A stretch of DNA of 13,883 nt from PVC group bacterium. GTDB lineage: Bacteria > Verrucomicrobiota > Kiritimatiellia > SS1-B-03-39 > UBA6053. Within the stretch, counting starts at the first letter, position 1. The number at the start of each line of letters is the position of its first letter. The position numbers and the translations under genes were made by a program. The notes below the pieces were generated by a model, which saw only the letters and a program-made list of their open reading frames with translations, made no database searches and was not told where the DNA came from. Below, piece by piece: positions 6,409-13,700 of this stretch. The DNA lies in NCBI GenBank assembly GCA_003565035.1, contig PXDP01000185.1, positions 1 through 13,883 on the forward strand, read 5' to 3'.

Positions 6409-6597
6409 ATCGGGATCTCCACGTTGGGTTACGCATAGGGTTAAACGAATGAAAACCCTACTAACCATTGTCTAACGGTCTGTCGAGGAAAAGCGTGAAC
6501 TCTGTGACGACCGGGTTTCCCGCTTGACCTATGGGGCAGGTTCTGGATAAAACAGCCCAAACGCTTCTTTTCCCCCGATCGTAAAGGTATACTCCAC
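6409..6597. promoter_or_regulatory. Divergent control region between accB and the 718-residue protein gene
   Basis: These 189 bases separate two divergent genes and carry their promoters by position. On the plus strand, TTGACC at 6524-6529 and a GATAAAAC -10-like stretch (6546-6553, spacer 16-18) make a moderate sigma-70 match for the gene at 6598. Just before it is a tiny CGGG-TTT-CCCG repeat (6512-6522). On the accB side I see no convincing -10/-35 pair (TAGACA at 6474-6469 lacks a good partner). There is, however, a cluster of GGTTA/TAACC half-sites and a clean inverted repeat, listed separately. Confidence 0.5.
6436..6460 (-). promoter_or_regulatory. Inverted repeat in the accB leader, candidate operator or RNA hairpin
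   Basis: TAGGGTT (6436-6442) and AACCCTA (6454-6460) are perfect 7-bp inverted repeats around an 11-base spacer, 28-52 bases before the accB ATG. A direct GGGTTA repeat (6426-6431 and 6438-6443, 12 bases apart) and TAACC at 6462-6466 add related half-sites. This could bind a regulator of fatty-acid synthesis genes or fold in the leader RNA. It does not look like the known FapR or FadR sites as I recall them. Confidence 0.4.
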
Positions 6598-8754
6598 GTG
6601 GCTACAGATTTTCAGCATTATTCCGACACCTGGCACCAGGATCTCCCCCTGGTTCCATCCCGCAGCGGACGCAATCCGGACCATGCACTCTCCGGCCTGT
6701 TTCAGACCGGCCGCAGTCTCGGCAGTCTTTCCGCACTGACCTCTGAGGGCCTCTGCTCCTTCGAGCCGGGTCTTCCCCCGGGATACAATCTGCAGAGCCT
6801 GCATCTGCTGAATTGTGGCTACCGGCTCGTCTCTGCGGATGAAGAGGAACTCCTGTTTCTTCACGTCCGCCCCGGCCTTTTCTTGGGTACGTTTCCGGTG
6901 TCAGCCGTTCCGGAATTGTTTTCCGCCCGCCAGGCGGTCAGTGAGGAGGGGCCCCGCAGCGTGCTGTCGCTGGGCGGTCTCCGTATCGAACTTACGCAGG
7001 AAATCAGCGGGACCCGCCGTTTGGTCAGACTGGAAGTCCGTTCCGAAACCGGGACCGCCGCCGGAGAGCAGGACGAGACGCAAACCGACCCCAAGGTCGG
7101 CCCCCTCTGGGAGGAGCTGTGGAAACAGCGGATGCTGTGGCTGACCCGAATGAAAGCGGAGGAGCGTCCGGTGCTGTTTGATTTGGCACTGGAGGTCACC
7201 GAGGCCTGCCTGAATCCCTCTCCGGACTCCGATTCCGGACTGTGGTTCCGCGATCCCGGCCTTTCCGCCCCGGGCATGCCGCTTCGGGAATTATCCGGCC
7301 TGCTCCCGGCACTGACCCGTATGGATCCCGATGCGGCCGCCGCACTGCTGGAAAGCCTCTGCCGGATTTCTCCGCTGCCGGGAGGTGCGCTGCCCGCATT
7401 TGCCCGGTTGCATCCGGCGGAATCCTCAGAGAACAGCCCAGAGTCCCCCGCCTGGCCGGTCCTGGCACTTGCGGTTCATTCCGCGCGGCAGAGCGAAGCC
7501 CCCCTGCCCCTGCCCGCCACGCTGCTTTCACGGCTTGAACAGCACCTGCACGCCTGGGTGACCCTTTCAGATCAGGGCGGCCCCCTGCCGGCCTGGCCGG
7601 ATCCCGAAGCCGCCTTTACCCCCGAAATCGTGGATGACGATCTGGAACTCTGCGATCTGGCCGCACTCCTGATTGCCGAAATCGATGCCTACCGGCGTCT
7701 TTCCGGAAATATGAACGCATTCGACGACGTCCGCAGCCGCTGGCGTGCGCACCTGCTGGAGCACCACTGGTCCGCCGCCCGGGGCGTTTTTCTGGACCGA
7801 ACCCGGGACGGTCAGCTGACCAAACGGATGACCCTTGGGGGGCTGCTGCCGCTGCTCTGGGCCGATCTGCCGGAGGAACAGCAGCGGGGGCTCTACCGGA
7901 GTCTGTCGCAGTCCAGAGGACTCCGCAGCCCTCAGGGCCTTTTGCAATGGGAACCCAGGGACGATGATCCCGCGCCGGCTCCGGTCCGGCCGCTCAGCCA
8001 GCACCTTTTTCTCCGCCCTCTTCTCCTGGAGGCACCCGCCGATATCCGCAGCCAGATGGGCCTCTCCTGGGCAAAGGCTCTGGACGATCATGTGACATCC
8101 GGGCGCGGATTTCCGCGGGATTGGGACGGCAACGAAGCGGGGTGGTCTCCACTGACCGCCGGCTTCTGCCTGCGCTTTGCGCCGCTGCATGCCAGGGAAG
8201 ACCTGGAACTGAGCCATTACCCGGCCTGGATCCGCTTTCTCGAACGCCAGCGGGATTCCATCATCAGCACCGCCGCCACCCTGGCCATTGTGATTCCCAT
8301 TGCCATCGGCCTGTTTTTTGCCCTCAGGCCGCATTACAGCACCCAGCAGGAACAAACAGTATCCGGGCACGGCGAAACCATGATCGCACTGGGGCGGTAC
8401 GCGGAGGCCGAGGAAATCTTTACCGATTTACTGGCGCGCACCCGCAAACCCACCTTTCACCTCACCTATTATGCCCAGCGCGGAAATGTGCGGGCCCGTC
8501 TCCACCGGTACGAAGCCGCGAAGGAAGACCTTCGGCGGGCCATCGACCTGGATGAAAACCTCCTGCTTCCCTCCGCCCACTGGAACCTCGCGCAGGTGTA
8601 CTGGCGACTGGGAGATCATGCATCCGCCCGGAACGCCCTGGAGGAGTTTATCGAAATCTTTGATGAAGGGTACCCCGTTTTGGGCCGCAATGCCCGAAAT
8701 GCGCTGGCCCTGATGGACCAGGGTCTTAACCCGTTTCCTTCCGGAGCCCATTGA
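6598..8754 (+). CDS. Uncharacterised membrane protein: glycosidase-like helical region, one TM segment, C-terminal TPRs
   Basis: This 718-residue protein has no assigned function. Residues 1 to about 150 look beta-rich. Residues from about 165 to 550 resemble a degenerate alpha/alpha-toroid glycoside hydrolase of the GH63/MGH1-like type: DLELCDLAALLIAEIDAYRRL (about 348-368), HHWSAARGVFLDRTRDG (389-405), GLLPLLWADLPEEQ and a late RDWDGNEAGWSPLTAGF. I cannot point to a definite catalytic acid/base pair, so enzymatic activity is doubtful. One strong hydrophobic helix (about 555-576) follows. About three TPR-type helical pairs (about 589-690, with GRYAEAEEIFTDLL, HRYEAAKEDLRRAIDLD and GDHASARNALEEF) complete the protein. 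No signal peptide is seen, so the N-terminal part is probably cytoplasmic and the TPRs possibly outside. The start is GTG; an in-frame TGA lies at 6505-6507 and no ATG lies between. xerD follows after 13 bp. Confidence 0.85.
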   Translation: MATDFQHYSDTWHQDLPLVPSRSGRNPDHALSGLFQTGRSLGSLSALTSEGLCSFEPGLPPGYNLQSLHLLNCGYRLVSADEEELLFLHVRPGLFLGTFPVSAVPELFSARQAVSEEGPRSVLSLGGLRIELTQEISGTRRLVRLEVRSETGTAAGEQDETQTDPKVGPLWEELWKQRMLWLTRMKAEERPVLFDLALEVTEACLNPSPDSDSGLWFRDPGLSAPGMPLRELSGLLPALTRMDPDAAAALLESLCRISPLPGGALPAFARLHPAESSENSPESPAWPVLALAVHSARQSEAPLPLPATLLSRLEQHLHAWVTLSDQGGPLPAWPDPEAAFTPEIVDDDLELCDLAALLIAEIDAYRRLSGNMNAFDDVRSRWRAHLLEHHWSAARGVFLDRTRDGQLTKRMTLGGLLPLLWADLPEEQQRGLYRSLSQSRGLRSPQGLLQWEPRDDDPAPAPVRPLSQHLFLRPLLLEAPADIRSQMGLSWAKALDDHVTSGRGFPRDWDGNEAGWSPLTAGFCLRFAPLHAREDLELSHYPAWIRFLERQRDSIISTAATLAIVIPIAIGLFFALRPHYSTQQEQTVSGHGETMIALGRYAEAEEIFTDLLARTRKPTFHLTYYAQRGNVRARLHRYEAAKEDLRRAIDLDENLLLPSAHWNLAQVYWRLGDHASARNALEEFIEIFDEGYPVLGRNARNALALMDQGLNPFPSGAH

Positions 8755-8767
8755 CCGGACACCTCTC

Positions 8768-9658
8768 ATGGATGAGCTGATCCGCCTGTTTCTTGATTCG
8801 ATGCTCATCGAACGCGGCCTCTCCCCCCGCACCGGCGAAGCCTATGCCAACGACCTCAATGCCTTCCTGAAGTTCCTCTCCCCCGGCGAGCGCGCGGACC
8901 TCGCCACGCTCACCCGCTCCCGTATGGTGGATTTCCTCATGCAGGGCCGCAAACAGGGACTTCAGCCCGCCACCCTGGCCCGGCGTCTGGTCTCCATCAA
9001 AATGTTTTTCCGCTTCCTCACCCAGGAAGGCCTGCTGAAAACAGACATGACCGACAGCATGGACAGCCCTTCGCTCTGGCGGCACCTGCCGGAAATTCTT
9101 TCCCCGGAGGATGTCACCCGGCTGCTCAAGGCCCCCAGTCTCAAAACAGACCTCGGACGGCGGGACCGCGCGATTTTTGACCTCATGTATGCCTGCGGTC
9201 TCCGGGTCAGCGAACTGGTCAATCTTACGCTCGACAATCTTCATTTCGATCAAAGTTATCTCCGCGTCACTGGCAAGGGACGTAAACAGAGACTGGTGCC
9301 CGTGGCCCGGGCCACCGCGAAGCAGGTGACAGACTACCTCGAAACGGTTCGTCCCCGCTTACAGGGCAACGCCCCGGACACGCCGGAGGTGTTTTTGTCG
9401 GTCAACGGCCGCCCGCTGACCCGGGCCCGGATTTGGCAGATGATCCGGGACTACGCCCGCGAGCTGAATCTGCCCGGCACCCCGCACCCACACTCTCTGC
9501 GCCACAGCTTCGCCAGTCATCTTCTGTCCGCCGGTGCCCCCCTGCGGGCGATTCAGGAAATGCTGGGGCACGCCGACATCAGCACCACCCAAATTTACAC
9601 CCACGTCGACCAGCAGCGTCTGCGCCAGGTCCACCATGCCTTTCACCCCCGCGCCTGA
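8768..9658 (+). CDS. xerD: Tyrosine recombinase XerD
   Basis: This 296-residue site-specific recombinase resolves chromosome dimers at dif with a XerC partner and FtsK. The N-terminal SAM-like DNA-binding domain (about 1-85, with ERGLSPRTGEAYANDLNAFLKFL) is followed by the catalytic domain. All active-site residues are present: R146 in GLRVSEL, K170 in TGKGRKQR, H242 and R245 in HSLRHSFASHLL, H268 in MLGHADISTTQIYTHV, and nucleophile Y277. Numbers run exactly two below E. coli XerD, and the length is normal. No integrase-type extensions or att-like repeats flank it, so it is a housekeeping recombinase and not a mobile-element integrase. It sits between the 718-residue protein gene and rnc, probably co-transcribed. 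The ribosome-binding site is weak. XerC versus XerD assignment is by similarity of length and motifs only. Confidence 0.95.
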   Translation: MDELIRLFLDSMLIERGLSPRTGEAYANDLNAFLKFLSPGERADLATLTRSRMVDFLMQGRKQGLQPATLARRLVSIKMFFRFLTQEGLLKTDMTDSMDSPSLWRHLPEILSPEDVTRLLKAPSLKTDLGRRDRAIFDLMYACGLRVSELVNLTLDNLHFDQSYLRVTGKGRKQRLVPVARATAKQVTDYLETVRPRLQGNAPDTPEVFLSVNGRPLTRARIWQMIRDYARELNLPGTPHPHSLRHSFASHLLSAGAPLRAIQEMLGHADISTTQIYTHVDQQRLRQVHHAFHPRA

Positions 9659-9667
9659 TTGTTTTCC

Positions 9668-10366
9668 ATGAAATCACCCTGCAAAACCCTTGAAAAGACA
9701 CTCGGATACCGCTTCAAATCCAAAGAACGTCTGCTGACCGCGCTGACACATCCCAGCTACCGGAACGAGAAAGGCCACGAAACCTGTGCCGACAATCAGC
9801 GGCTGGAATTTTTGGGCGATGCGGTGGTGGGCCTGCTGGCCGCCGAGCACCTGTATGCGCACGCGAGTGACATGAACGAAGGGGACATGACCAAATTCCG
9901 GAGTACCATCACCAACCGGAGCGGTCTGGCCCGGGTCGGAACCGCCTGGGGCATCGGCGGGCAGTTGCGGATGGGCCGCGGCGAGGAGCAGTCCGGCGGC
10001 GCGGCCAAGGAATCGAACCTGGCCGATGCGGTGGAGGCTATTCTCGGGGCAGTGTATGAAGACGGCGGTCACCGGGCCGCCGCCAAAGTCTTTGCCAAAC
10101 ATTTTGTGCCGCGGCTCGAAAACCGTCTCGTGCAAAGTCCGGACATGGACAACCCCAAAGGAACACTTCAGGAATATACCCAGCGGGTACGGCAAACCAA
10201 TCCCGAATACGCGATTCTGGAGGAAAGCGGCCCGGCCCATGACCGGGTCTATCTGGCTGCGGTCACCTGGGACGGAGAGGAACTCGCCCGCGGCGAAGGC
10301 GCCAGCAAGCGCGGTGCCGAGGCCGATGCGGCCCGGAAGGCGCTGGCCCGTCTTCAGGATTCCTGA
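9668..10366 (+). CDS. rnc: Ribonuclease III
   Basis: This 232-residue double-strand-specific endoribonuclease acts in rRNA and mRNA processing. The N-terminal catalytic domain contains the signature NQRLEFLGDAVVGLL, with E47 and D51, plus the distal acidic pair D120 and E123 in LADAVEAILG. A double-stranded RNA-binding domain occupies about residues 150-232 (PKGTLQEY, then GEGASKRGAEADAARKAL). The residue matching E. coli E38 is glutamine here, a change I recall in other phyla as well, so activity is expected. I prefer the ATG at 9668; a TTG three codons earlier at 9659 is also open. It begins 9 bases after the xerD stop. Its 3' end overlaps the convergent rhomboid gene by 13 bp. Confidence 0.97.
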   Translation: MKSPCKTLEKTLGYRFKSKERLLTALTHPSYRNEKGHETCADNQRLEFLGDAVVGLLAAEHLYAHASDMNEGDMTKFRSTITNRSGLARVGTAWGIGGQLRMGRGEEQSGGAAKESNLADAVEAILGAVYEDGGHRAAAKVFAKHFVPRLENRLVQSPDMDNPKGTLQEYTQRVRQTNPEYAILEESGPAHDRVYLAAVTWDGEELARGEGASKRGAEADAARKALARLQDS

Positions 10367-11187
10367 TGCTGAAGCTCCTCCAGCGTCAGCACATCCTGAT
10401 ACCGTAAAGCCTCTTTGAGAAAATCATAACGCCCGGCCTCCTCTGCCGTCAGCGGCTCGTCTCCCCGGGCAAGACGCACCACCAGGTCCTCCAACTCCGC
10501 AGTGTCGCGGGCGGGGTCCAGATCCGGAGCCCCGGCGCGGACCGTGCGCAGGTGTCGACGGGAAATCCACCAGGCAAAGGCAAACCCGGTCAGTCCGCCG
10601 TAAAGATGCACATCATATGCGACCCGGCCTCCATAAGGCGTAAACATAAAAAACACATGCGCGGTGAGCATCAGCACCGCCAGCGTGGAAGCCCGCAGGG
10701 GAATCATCAGCGGAAGGATGACGTAAACCCGTTGTGGGAACAGAGCCACAATTGCCCCGAGAATCCCCATAATCGCTCCCGAAGCGCCCACCACGGGGTG
10801 AATTTGCCCCAGAACCAAAAAAGAAAACAGCATGTAGCCCACCCCGCCCACCAGGCCGCTCAACAAATACAGGCCTAAAAACGGCAGCGATCCAAAGGTG
10901 CGCTCGGTATCCGGTCCCAACAAAAAAAGCCCCAGCATGTTCACCAGCAGATGCGTGCCGTTCCCGTGCAGAAACATATGTGTGAACGGCGTCCAGAGCG
11001 TGCCGTCCTCCACAACCGCCTGAGGAAACAGCCCGAATGTGAGCAAAATCGACTCCGTATTAAAGAGATCCAGGCGCAAAACATCGCCAAGCGAGCCCGT
11101 GAGCCACACCAAACCATTCAAAAGAATCAGGCTCCGGGTAACCGGAGAAGCGGGAAGCCATGGATCATTGGGAAGACTGATTTTCAT
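10354..11187 (-). CDS. Rhomboid-family intramembrane serine protease
   Basis: This 277-residue integral membrane protein has about six hydrophobic segments between residues 18 and 210. The HxxxN motif (H79, N83 in HLLVNMLGLFLLG), the nucleophile S136 in VVGASGAIMG and the base H194 in AYDVHLYGGLTGF give a complete rhomboid active site, so it should cleave membrane-anchored substrates within the bilayer. A soluble tail of about 65 residues (213-277) includes ELEDLVVRLARGDEPLTAEE, a short helical motif often found after bacterial rhomboids. The substrate is unknown. No clear ribosome-binding site precedes the ATG. It is divergent from the kinase-like gene across only 62 bp and convergent with rnc. 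A link with the nearby sigma/anti-sigma pair, as intramembrane proteases often act on membrane anti-sigma factors, is only a guess. Confidence 0.93.
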   Translation of the reverse strand: MKISLPNDPWLPASPVTRSLILLNGLVWLTGSLGDVLRLDLFNTESILLTFGLFPQAVVEDGTLWTPFTHMFLHGNGTHLLVNMLGLFLLGPDTERTFGSLPFLGLYLLSGLVGGVGYMLFSFLVLGQIHPVVGASGAIMGILGAIVALFPQRVYVILPLMIPLRASTLAVLMLTAHVFFMFTPYGGRVAYDVHLYGGLTGFAFAWWISRRHLRTVRAGAPDLDPARDTAELEDLVVRLARGDEPLTAEEAGRYDFLKEALRYQDVLTLEELQHQES

Positions 11188-11249
11188 TTTTTACAGAAAG
11201 CGGGAGAATGCCTATGTACAAGCCCTTAACATTTTGATAGACTCCGTCC
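11188..11249. promoter_or_regulatory. Short divergent promoter region between rhomboid and kinase-like genes
   Basis: Only 62 bases separate two divergent starts, so promoters for both must lie here or inside the genes. On the plus strand TTTACA (11190-11195) is followed 17 bases later by TATGTA (11213-11218), a weak sigma-70-like pair for the kinase/accA group. The minus strand has nothing convincing. The call rests mainly on position. Confidence 0.3.
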
Positions 11250-12062
11250 ATGCAAATTCAGGACCTGCCGCAATTTCGTATGATCCGCAAGATTCCCAAA
11301 GGGGGACTGACGGATCTCTACGTGTGTGCAATGCCCGACGGAAAACGGGTGGTTGTGCGCTTCATCAAAGAGCAATACAAGTCAGACCGGCACATGCGCA
11401 AAACGTTCACCAGCGGGTTAAAAATTCTCAAATCCCTCGAGCACCCCGGGGTGGTCACCGTACTTGAAGACGGCAAAATCAACGGCGTGCCGTACATGGT
11501 GATTGAATACCATGAGTCCGAAAATCTCCGGGAATGCATACTGCATCAGAACCCGATTCTCCGGCAGCACTCCCTCACCCTGGTTCGGCAGCTGGCTGCC
11601 GCCCTGGCCTATGTGCACAGCCGCGGATACCTGCACATGGACCTCAAACCCGAAAACATGCTCATCAAACCCAGCATTGATCTGCTGCTCATCGACTTTG
11701 ACTTATGCCTTAAACACCGGGGATCCCGGCCGGTGAAAATGAAAATCCTGCCCGGCACGCCAACCTATCTTGCCCCGGAAACCCTGGTGCACCGCATCGT
11801 GGATGAACGCTCGGAGGTGTTTGCCTTCGGGGTGGCCGCCTACGAGCTGCTCTGCAGTCACAAACCGTTTGAGGCCAACAGCGTCTCTGAATACAAGCGC
11901 GCGGTGGTGGATACGCGCGTAAAGGCATATCCGGTCCACGAACACCGCAAAGATATCTCAAGAAAGCTCGAAGACATTATCATGAAATGTCTTTCCAAAA
12001 AGGTCGAAACGCGCTACCCAAGTATGGCACTGGTCAAACGCGATCTTGACGCGCTGCTCTAA
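11250..12062 (+). CDS. Hanks-type Ser/Thr protein kinase-like protein with degenerate ATP site (possible pseudokinase)
   Basis: This 270-residue protein is a kinase domain and nothing else: no membrane helix and no sensor domain. The catalytic-loop aspartate and partners are present in YLHMDLKPENML (D131, K133, N136; HRD has become HMD). The metal-binding aspartate is in DFD (D149, instead of DFG), and TPTYLAPE (170-177) marks the activation-segment end. The glycine loop is degenerate (IPKGGLTDLYV). The lysine expected in the VAVK position is arginine (R37 in VVVRFIK), and the helix-C glutamate is replaced by glycine (G56 in FTSGLKIL). Loss of this Lys-Glu pair suggests a pseudokinase or an unusual nucleotide-binding mode. 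It lies 28 bp before accA and is probably co-transcribed with it and the sigma factor, which hints at a regulatory role. Partner and activity are unknown. Confidence 0.88.
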   Translation: MQIQDLPQFRMIRKIPKGGLTDLYVCAMPDGKRVVVRFIKEQYKSDRHMRKTFTSGLKILKSLEHPGVVTVLEDGKINGVPYMVIEYHESENLRECILHQNPILRQHSLTLVRQLAAALAYVHSRGYLHMDLKPENMLIKPSIDLLLIDFDLCLKHRGSRPVKMKILPGTPTYLAPETLVHRIVDERSEVFAFGVAAYELLCSHKPFEANSVSEYKRAVVDTRVKAYPVHEHRKDISRKLEDIIMKCLSKKVETRYPSMALVKRDLDALL

Positions 12063-12090
12063 TTTACAACCCACTGTATACAAAACGCTT

Positions 12091-13059
12091 ATGTCAACCT
12101 ACGTTCTCCCCTTCGAAAAACCGATCCTCGAACTCGAAAAGAAAATGTCGGAACTCCGCTCATTCAGCGAAGATCAGAACATCGACATGAAAAGCGAGGT
12201 CGGACGCATCGAGCAGAAAATCCAGGAAACCAAGCAGAAAATTTATTCCGGGATGACCCCCTGGCAGAAAGTGCAGATGGCCCGCCACCCCATGCGGCCC
12301 TACACCCGGGATTATATCCATCTCATCACCACCGATTTTCAGGAACTGCATGGAGACCGACTCTACCGCGATGACCGCGCCATTATTGGCGGACTGGCCA
12401 GGTTCAACGGACGTGCGGTCATGGTCATCGGCACCCAGAAAGGCCGCGACACCAAGAGCAACCTCGAATGCAACTTCGGCTGCCCCTATCCGGAAGGCTA
12501 CCGCAAAGCCCTGCGGCTGATGAAAATGGCCGATAAATTCGGGTTGCCGATTCTGAGCTTTATCGATACCCCCGGCGCCTACCCGGGACTGGAGTCCGAA
12601 GAACGGCACGTCGCCGAGGCCATCGCCGTCAACCTCCGCGAAGCCTTCTACTTTAAAGTCCCGTTCATCTCCGTGGTCATCGGCGAAGGCGGCAGCGGCG
12701 GTGCCCTCGGTATCGGGGTCAGTAACCGCATTCTCGTTCTGGAGCACAGCTATTATTCGGTCATCAGTCCCGAAGGATGCGCCGCCATTCTCTGGAAAGA
12801 CCGGGCCTATGCCGACAAAGCCGCGGAAAATTTAAAGCTGACCGCCACGGATCTTATCGAGCTGAACATCGCCGATGATGTGGTCCCCGAACCCCTGGGC
12901 GGAGCACACCAGAATCCTGAAGCCACCGCGAAATCCATTGCCGGGCTGCTGACAAAACATCTGGCCGAACTCGATGCCATGACCATCGAGGAGCGGATTC
13001 AGGACCGGTATGATAAATTCCGGGCCATGGGTGTCTTCGACGAAGCTGTCAACGCCTGA
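12091..13059 (+). CDS. accA: Acetyl-CoA carboxylase, carboxyltransferase alpha subunit
   Basis: With AccD, this 322-residue subunit transfers the carboxyl group from biotinyl-AccB to acetyl-CoA, making malonyl-CoA. It opens with the usual LPFEKPILELEKKMSELR helix (6-23). It contains TPWQKVQMARHPMRPYT and FQELHGDRLYRDDRAIIGGLA (83-103), then SFIDTPGAYPGLESEERH (156-173) and the oxyanion-type glycine loop GEGGSGGALGIG (198-209), followed by YYSVISPEGCAAILW. I start it at 12091 because the product then matches the family N terminus; 15 further upstream codons would run back into the kinase gene. No clear Shine-Dalgarno is seen. accD is not in this window, and accA is in a different operon from accBC. 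Confidence 0.97.
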   Translation: MSTYVLPFEKPILELEKKMSELRSFSEDQNIDMKSEVGRIEQKIQETKQKIYSGMTPWQKVQMARHPMRPYTRDYIHLITTDFQELHGDRLYRDDRAIIGGLARFNGRAVMVIGTQKGRDTKSNLECNFGCPYPEGYRKALRLMKMADKFGLPILSFIDTPGAYPGLESEERHVAEAIAVNLREAFYFKVPFISVVIGEGGSGGALGIGVSNRILVLEHSYYSVISPEGCAAILWKDRAYADKAAENLKLTATDLIELNIADDVVPEPLGGAHQNPEATAKSIAGLLTKHLAELDAMTIEERIQDRYDKFRAMGVFDEAVNA

Positions 13060-13098
13060 TGCCGCGCCTTTTGGAGAAGCCGTCCAAAGAAAGCCTAT

Positions 13099-13677
13099 AT
13101 GACCGACAATACAGACCTGCACACCCGCTTTGAAACCGAACTATGGGTCGATAAATACAGCGATTATCTATACCGGTACGCCCTCATGCGGCTCCGGGAT
13201 CCCACCGTTGCCGAAGATGCCGTTCAGGAAACCTTCCTGGCGGCCCTGAAAAATCTGGAACAATTTGACGGGCGTGTCGATGTGAAATACTGGCTCAGAG
13301 GCATTCTCCGCAATAAAATTGTCGACCATATCCGGAAATCTGTCCGGCGAAAAAAATTGCAGGAGGAGGAAGCCCACGATGTTGTGGACCGCTTCCTGTA
13401 TAAAGCCTCCGGGGTGCCGACCACCCGCCCCAAGCCCTGGGCCTTTAATCCGGACGATGCGTTTGCGCAGGAGGAGTTCTGGGCCGCGTTTCAAGCCTGC
13501 ATTGACGGATTGAAAGATCCCATGAAAACGGCCTTCACTCTGAAAATGCTCGAAGAACAGGATACGGAAGATATTTGTAAGGAACTGGAGATCAGTGATA
13601 ATTATCTATGGGTGATGTTACATCGCGCCCGCTCACAGCTCAAAACCTGCCTCGAAAGCAAGTGGGCTGTCTCTTAA
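13099..13677 (+). CDS. ECF-type RNA polymerase sigma factor
   Basis: This 192-residue group IV sigma factor has region 2 at about 16-82 (DKYSDYLYRYALMRLRDPTVAEDAVQETFLAAL, then WLRGILRNKIVDHIRK). A linker carries ARG/PRO/TRP-rich residues 103-117. Region 4 at about 125-183 includes EDICKELEISDNYLWVMLHRARSQLKTCLE. It would direct polymerase to a small regulon. The region-4 pattern ending in C-L-E-x-x-W matches, from memory, an ECF subfamily that is coupled to small zinc-binding anti-sigma factors, and such a gene indeed follows after 23 bp. The start has GAAAG 5 bases before the ATG. The gap to accA is 39 bp, so it may share that transcript or have its own autoregulated promoter. The signal it answers is unknown. 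Confidence 0.94.
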   Translation: MTDNTDLHTRFETELWVDKYSDYLYRYALMRLRDPTVAEDAVQETFLAALKNLEQFDGRVDVKYWLRGILRNKIVDHIRKSVRRKKLQEEEAHDVVDRFLYKASGVPTTRPKPWAFNPDDAFAQEEFWAAFQACIDGLKDPMKTAFTLKMLEEQDTEDICKELEISDNYLWVMLHRARSQLKTCLESKWAVS

Positions 13678-13700
13678 GCACCAAAAAGAAATTAAGTATC

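Noticed and set aside
6409..6468. Longer accB reading frame starting at 6468
   Set aside because: The extra 20 residues are unlike biotin carrier N termini, while the ATG at 6408 has a ribosome-binding site and gives the usual start.
7567..8370. 267-codon minus-strand open frame inside the 718-residue protein gene
   Set aside because: The plus-strand frame is much longer, has a membrane helix and TPR patterns, and has a promoter and neighbouring genes in line; the minus-strand product has no recognisable features.
8768..9658. Integrase of a mobile element
   Set aside because: Length and residue spacing match housekeeping XerD, and no tRNA, att repeats or phage/transposon genes are nearby.
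12046..12090. Longer accA frame starting inside the kinase-like gene
   Set aside because: The 15 extra codons overlap the end of the kinase gene and do not resemble AccA; the ATG at 12091 gives the normal N terminus and length.
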